The translations under genes were made by a program, and so were the position numbers. Source: Oxytricha trifallax (taxonomy: Eukaryota; Ciliophora; Spirotrichea; Sporadotrichida; Oxytrichidae). Taken from it: 64,000 bases of DNA. Every line of letters begins with the position of its first letter. Position 1 is the stretch's first letter. Where the stretch lies: NCBI GenBank assembly GCA_000711775.1, contig ARYC01017919.1, forward strand, positions 41,074 to 105,073, in the 5' to 3' direction. A model generated the notes under the pieces. That model saw nothing but the letters and a program-made list of their open reading frames with translations, was not told the origin of the DNA and made no database searches. Below are positions 59,692-64,000 of the stretch, piece by piece.

Positions 59692-61030
59692 TAGAAGTAT
59701 AATTAAATTCTATAGTAAAATCTGTTTTATAATATTTTATTAAGTTTACTGATTAATATTTTTCATTTAAACCAAATACTTTCGATTAAATACAGCATCA
59801 AATGCCAAATAAAAATTAAAAATTGTTAGTGTCTTAGCCTTATTTTATTTATTACTCTTATAAATTTTATTTTAAATTATTAATTTAATAATTTATACTG
59901 ATTAATTTTAAGTGGATAGGGTAATTAAACTTTAAAAGTTTTTAAAATAATAAATCTTAACGCAATGCATAAATTATTGTAATTTTTATTTTATGTTACC
60001 AAAAACAGTCAAAAATGAAAATGTATAAAAAAAGGGTTAATTAAATGTTTAATAATATAAATTAATATAAATCAATTAGATAGAGATATAAAATGTTAGA
60101 TTCTTTATTCTTATTATAATAAAAAAATGGTTCCTAATAGTATGAAAGCATATATCTATTTGAGTTAATTAATAAAATACATTTTATAAACCAAAATTAT
60201 CAATAAATTTTAATCTTATTATAAAATAAGCAGAGAAACTTTCACAACTAATCTATTAGATTTAGTTATTCATAAATTAATTAATAAATTCTCAAATTAT
60301 TATCGGTCAAAATTATAATTCAGATTAAGCAAGACTTTATCTCCAATAATTTTACATTAAATTTTATATTTGGATACGGAATAATTTGCAATATTATTTT
60401 GATAAAAAAATATCTCATATAATATTCTTTATTGGAGATAGTTTAAGATTTGAATATTATGTACATATCAAGCTTCAAATAAATTCATTAGTAATAGAAA
60501 ACTCAGTAATCTCTGGGGAAAAAAAATCCTTAACTTTAATAATACCTCAGAAGTGGCTCAACTAATTATTGTTTAATATTAAATTTATATCAAGCACCAA
60601 ATTTATCGTACCTCCTTTTAATTTTAAAAAATAAAGAATTAACTTTGTTAAAGAAGTCTGTATACTATAATTTCTAGATATTAAAATATTGTTTCCTTTA
60701 CAATAAAATATATATTCTTTCATAATATACCTAGATTTTTTGAGATCCTCTATAATATAATATAATTGTGGTCTTAAGTTATATTGTAATCATGATTCAA
60801 AATAAAGATTGCGATGTCTACTTACTCTGAAAAAATCAATAAAAAAATATGGTTTAAAATAATATAGTTAATATGCTATAATATTTTTTGAATTTATAGT
60901 ACACTTTATTGTTCCAGGAAAATTATATTTTTTATCATTTGAGAATAAAATATGTAGATGATAGTAAATAAGATGCGATAATAAAATAAGAATTTTTTAT
61001 TATTTGTTGCTATTATAGATAATAATGGGT
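59692..61030. other. AT-rich spacer, no gene seen
   Basis: No supportable frame on either strand in the ciliate code. Confidence 0.45.
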
Positions 61031-62265
61031 TCATTAGTCTATTTTCTCTTAAGGCTGTCTTAGAATTTGGTTTAATTTCGTGAAATACTCCATAAATTAA
61101 GGGGAAATAACCTTTTGGTTTAGTATAAATAATATAAATTAATACTTTAATATTCCTAAAATATGCTAATTTTTAATTTAAATATTGGCAAGCAGCAATG
61201 TTTTCCTCGAATCCCTGAATAAACTTGTCAGCAGATAACATTCCAGGATTCTAATTAAAGTTTATTAAGAACTAATGCTTGAATAATTCTATGTTTTTCA
61301 GGTTATCTTCTGTGTCTTTTTGAATTTAGGTCATTCTCTCGTTCAATTTCTGCCCTATTTGTGTCATTTATATAAAAAGTAAATATAGTAAAATGATAAT
61401 TATGTTTGATTGTAAAAAAATAAATTAATTATAAAAATTGAAATTTTAACAGAAAAATAGATCAAATTTATAATTTAAATTAATTTTGACATAATTATTG
61501 ATTCAAATTATCTCTAAGTAAAATACTACTACTATTAATCATTTATTTTTAATTATAAAATTAAAGAAATAAACAATAGATTTTATAGAAATTTTGTATT
61601 AAACGCTTTTGATATTTTGTATAATTTAAAAAAAAATTATTTATGTTTTCTAATTTAAATATAGAGATTTAATTAATATTCTGTAATATTATGCTATATT
61701 AGTATTCAATATGTCATGTGAATATTAAGGCTTTCATTAACCCCTTGACTAAGCATGTTCTTTATATCAAACATTTGGTTATCTGTAATATAAAAATAAT
61801 TTAAAAATATCTTTAAAGGAAGTCTGAGGAGAAATTTACAAGAATCCATAGATTTCAAATAGTAAATCAAGCTTTGATTCTAATAATATTATTGATATAG
61901 ATTTAATTTAATTAATAAACGCTCCACAATTTATTTTTTAAAAATTTTAATCAGCTTCTAAAGTGGCTTCATTACATTTTTTAAAAATGATAATATTAAA
62001 CTGCAATAAATAAAGATTAAACTTTTATTTTTAAAATTATGTTGAAGGTATAATAATTTTTCTCAAATGATTAGGAATTAATATTAAGTTGCACGCATTT
62101 TAGAGATGCACGATTACTATAAATATATTGATTATTTTTTTGTCTACTGTTGAATTGCTTTATTTAATTTTTATTCTCAATCTTCCCTAAATAATTCATT
62201 AAATTACAATAATAACACTAATTATATATAAATAAGATTCTAGCTAATTTTTAACTCTAAACATT
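61031..62265 (-). CDS. Family-4 gene E, 3' part only
   Basis: C-terminal half of another family-4 gene: LESKLDLLFEIYGFLQISPQ then TSFKD (about 61810-61880), a coiled coil segment at 61190-61370 matching NPGxFxxDKFxQGFEENI, and EYFTKLNQILRQPQEKIDQ with TGA 61031-61033. The expected N-terminal zinc domain does not appear before the second TBE begins at 62266, so the 5' half probably lies beyond that element, outside the window. Confidence 0.45.
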
Positions 62266-62359
62266 CAAAACCCCAAAACCCTTTCAGTAGTTTGATTGAG
62301 TTTTTTATTGATAAAAGAATACTATTAGTGCATACTTTATTAGGGTTTATGTAGGGTTT

Positions 62360-63454
62360 ATGTAGGGTTTTAATGTTTAAATATTAGTATTTTAAGTGAG
62401 TATTTGCGATGTTAAGGGGCCTGTTTATGATAGTGAGTATATAGATTTATTGTTTAAGCTGCGATATGGATGTGATGAATATAGTGATCAACTCAAGCCT
62501 GTTCTGAATTATACGTCTATAGCAAGGCTACTCCATAAATGTCCAGCAACTGTGAGGTCTCACTGTCTATTAGCATTGAATTTAAAGAGATAGCATCTTA
62601 ATTCTAAGCCTAAGAGACCCTTAAAATTTTAGCAGCATCATATTGAATATCTTATTAATGATAAGACTCTTAAATACTGGGCTCATTTCTCTCTAGCCTA
62701 GAGGGCTGTGATGTTTCATCGCCAATTTCCTGAGCTTCACATATCTGCTTAATCTATAGCGAACATATATAAAAAGAATGGAATATCTTACAAGACAGTC
62801 AATCGCATTAAGAGAGTGATTGACTTTAATGTTCCATTTTATAAGACTAATTTAAATTATATATTCGATTAAATGCAGAGGTCTTAAGAGCATAATATAA
62901 AGTTCATACACGCTGATGAGGCAGTATTCACCTTTAATACCTTCATATCAAGGTCTTGGTATAAGAGGTACAGCAACATTGAAGTATATGATTAAAAGGT
63001 TAAGGTTTAAACTCATGCAATACTTGGTGGAATAAGCGAAGATAATGGCCTCGAGACTTATGTTATTCACCCTCGTTCTATAAAGACTGAATAATATATT
63101 AAGTTCTTGCAATAACTCAGAGATAAGTACGCTGACTAAGAGATTATTCTATTCGTTGATAACTTGTCAGTTCATAAAACTAAAGACTCAAGAAAGGAAT
63201 ATGAAAGGCTAAATATAACACCTGTATTTAATGTTCCTTACAGCCCTTAGTTCAATGGAATTGAATTATATTGGGGGTTATTGAAAGGTCATTATAAGAA
63301 ATTGCTGCTCTACCATCTGATGCATGATTTAAAGATAGATACAGTCGATTTTATTAAGAGTGCTGCTAAGAGAGTCAGCGATGAGAAAGCTAAAGTATGC
63401 GCAAGAGAAGGGAGATTTTGTGTATATAAATAAGTTTTAGATTTAAACGAATGA
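62360..63454 (+). CDS. TBE DDE transposase, intact
   Basis: IS630/Tc1-type DDE transposase that cuts and joins transposon ends; TBE transposases are also implicated in Oxytricha genome rearrangement. The frame is open from ATG 62360 to TGA 63452-63454, 364 residues, with many TAA/TAG Gln codons. The start is uncertain: 62360 lies in the TAGGGTTT-type repeats and no later in-frame ATG precedes the conserved VYDSEYIDLLFKLRYG. A helix-turn-helix-like N-terminus (TSIARLLHKCPATVRSHCLL) is followed by catalytic motifs FIHADEAVFTF (Asp186), ILFVDNLSVHKT (Asp267) and NVPYSPQFNGIELYW (Glu302), a DD34E spacing. All three residues are present. The C-terminus is GRFCVYKQVLDLNE. Confidence 0.88.
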
Positions 63455-64000
63455 ATAAGTTCACATATTAAATTTGCCCGTAAAGGGATTTGGCTTCTCT
63501 TTCTTTTCTTCTTCTTAAGGCTTGCTTGGCCTATGTTTCTTCTCTTAGTGCCAGCTCCTGCATCTATGTTCATCTCTTCTGGCTTTAATAAATCTTTGAA
63601 GAGCCTCTTACTCAATTCATGTTTTACTTGAAACTTTCTCTCTCTGTTTAATTTGCTGCGCTCTTTCATCAAGTATATAGCAGTACCAGGTTTTTCTATA
63701 AAGTTAGAAGACTAAGCTTACTTGAGATGAAAGGATGCTTTTAAAGTTCATACAGCCAGATATCACTTATTTTAATACCTTGCTTCTTTTCTTCAGGAGA
63801 GATGCTGTATCGTTTCTTGTGAGCTTCTTAAATAACTTCATTTAAGTACTCAGGTTTCAGAGTTGCAAGAACATCAAAGAATAAGTTTCTCTCTGGCAAC
63901 TTATTAGAGAGCTCTAGCTTTGATGGAAGGTCGAGAGCTATGTCCGGATCACTCATAGCATCGTCATATAGGTTTGTCACTGATATTTCAGGGTAGTTAG
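63310..64000 (-). CDS. TBE 22-kDa-type protein, 5' truncated by the window, one 26-nt intron
   Basis: Enters at 64000 as NYPEISVTNLYDDAMSDPDI, continues LELSNKLPERNLFFDVLATL and SISPEEKKQGIKISDIWLYE, then a 26-nt GT-AG intron (63696-63721), KPGTAIYLMKERSKLNRERK and MNIDAGAGTKRRN. Without the intron the frame is lost at once. The 3' end is ambiguous: this frame runs to TGA 63310-63312, deep inside the transposase gene, while a one-base shift near 63520 would give a tail PNPFTGKFNM ending before it. Role in transposition unknown. Confidence 0.65.

Larger units (their letters stand above)
62266..64000. mobile_element. Second TBE transposon, left 1.7 kb, cut by the window end
   Basis: Starts CAAAACCCCAAAACCC after ATT (62263-62265), consistent with an ANT target. 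The terminal region differs from the first TBE after the C4A4 units (TTTCAGTAGTTTGATTGAG) and includes three TAGGGTTTATG-like repeats, so it belongs to a different TBE subgroup. It contains an intact transposase and the 3' part of the 22-kDa-type gene in the same convergent layout. The right end and target duplication are outside the window. Confidence 0.88.

Overview
This looks like germline (micronuclear) DNA of an Oxytricha/Sterkiella-type spirotrich ciliate. The evidence is direct: long reading frames appear only if TAA and TAG encode Gln and TGA is the sole stop; coding segments are split by AT-rich internal eliminated segments (IESs) flanked by short direct repeats ('pointers') whose collapse restores the frame; and two TBE transposons are present, with C4A4 telomere-like termini, long terminal inverted repeats and ANT target duplications. 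Because the standard code was not used, most real genes here are invisible to a standard ORF scan.

Layout. (1) About 0.9-26 kb: a minus-strand array of at least 17-18 copies of a small (~153 codon) coiled-coil gene ('family 1'), each ending in a motif like FEDAILEEIIPEK. Some copies are intact (2927-3564 with one IES, 9106-9558, 10677-11138, 12508-12963, 24313-24774, 25529-25993); others carry an in-frame TGA or frameshifts. (2) 13.8-18.0 kb: a COG3-like Golgi tethering gene embedded in the array, broken by several IESs and two fold-back elements with TA target duplications. (3) 25.0-28.7 kb: two plus-strand genes, an unrecognised protein with an 885-bp IES that itself holds a complete minus-strand family-1 gene, and a SHIPPO/ODF3-like axonemal protein. 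(4) 28.7-47.3 kb: minus-strand zinc-binding plus coiled-coil genes: three family-2 genes, four family-3 genes and two family-5 genes. A complete 4110-bp TBE sits inside one family-3 gene. (5) 47.9-62.3 kb: five family-4 genes (related to family 5), one of them holding a 567-bp fold-back element, plus one plus-strand relative of families 2/3 at 52.8 kb. (6) 62266 to the end: the first 1.7 kb of a second TBE with an intact DDE transposase.

How it fits together. Most genes appear to be destined for the somatic nucleus: removing the proposed IESs and mobile elements gives whole-codon frames. The clearest case is the family-3 gene at 34432-40051, where removal of one TBE with one AAT and four IESs leaves exactly 406 codons. 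Paralogs keep IESs at the same place with different pointers, so the IESs appear to pre-date the duplications. TBE transposases are known to take part in genome rearrangement in Oxytricha; here TBE and MITE-like insertions lie within coding segments in positions where precise removal restores the frame. Intergenic DNA is very AT-rich and mostly featureless by eye. No rRNA, tRNA or CRISPR was seen. The biochemical functions of families 1-5 are unknown.
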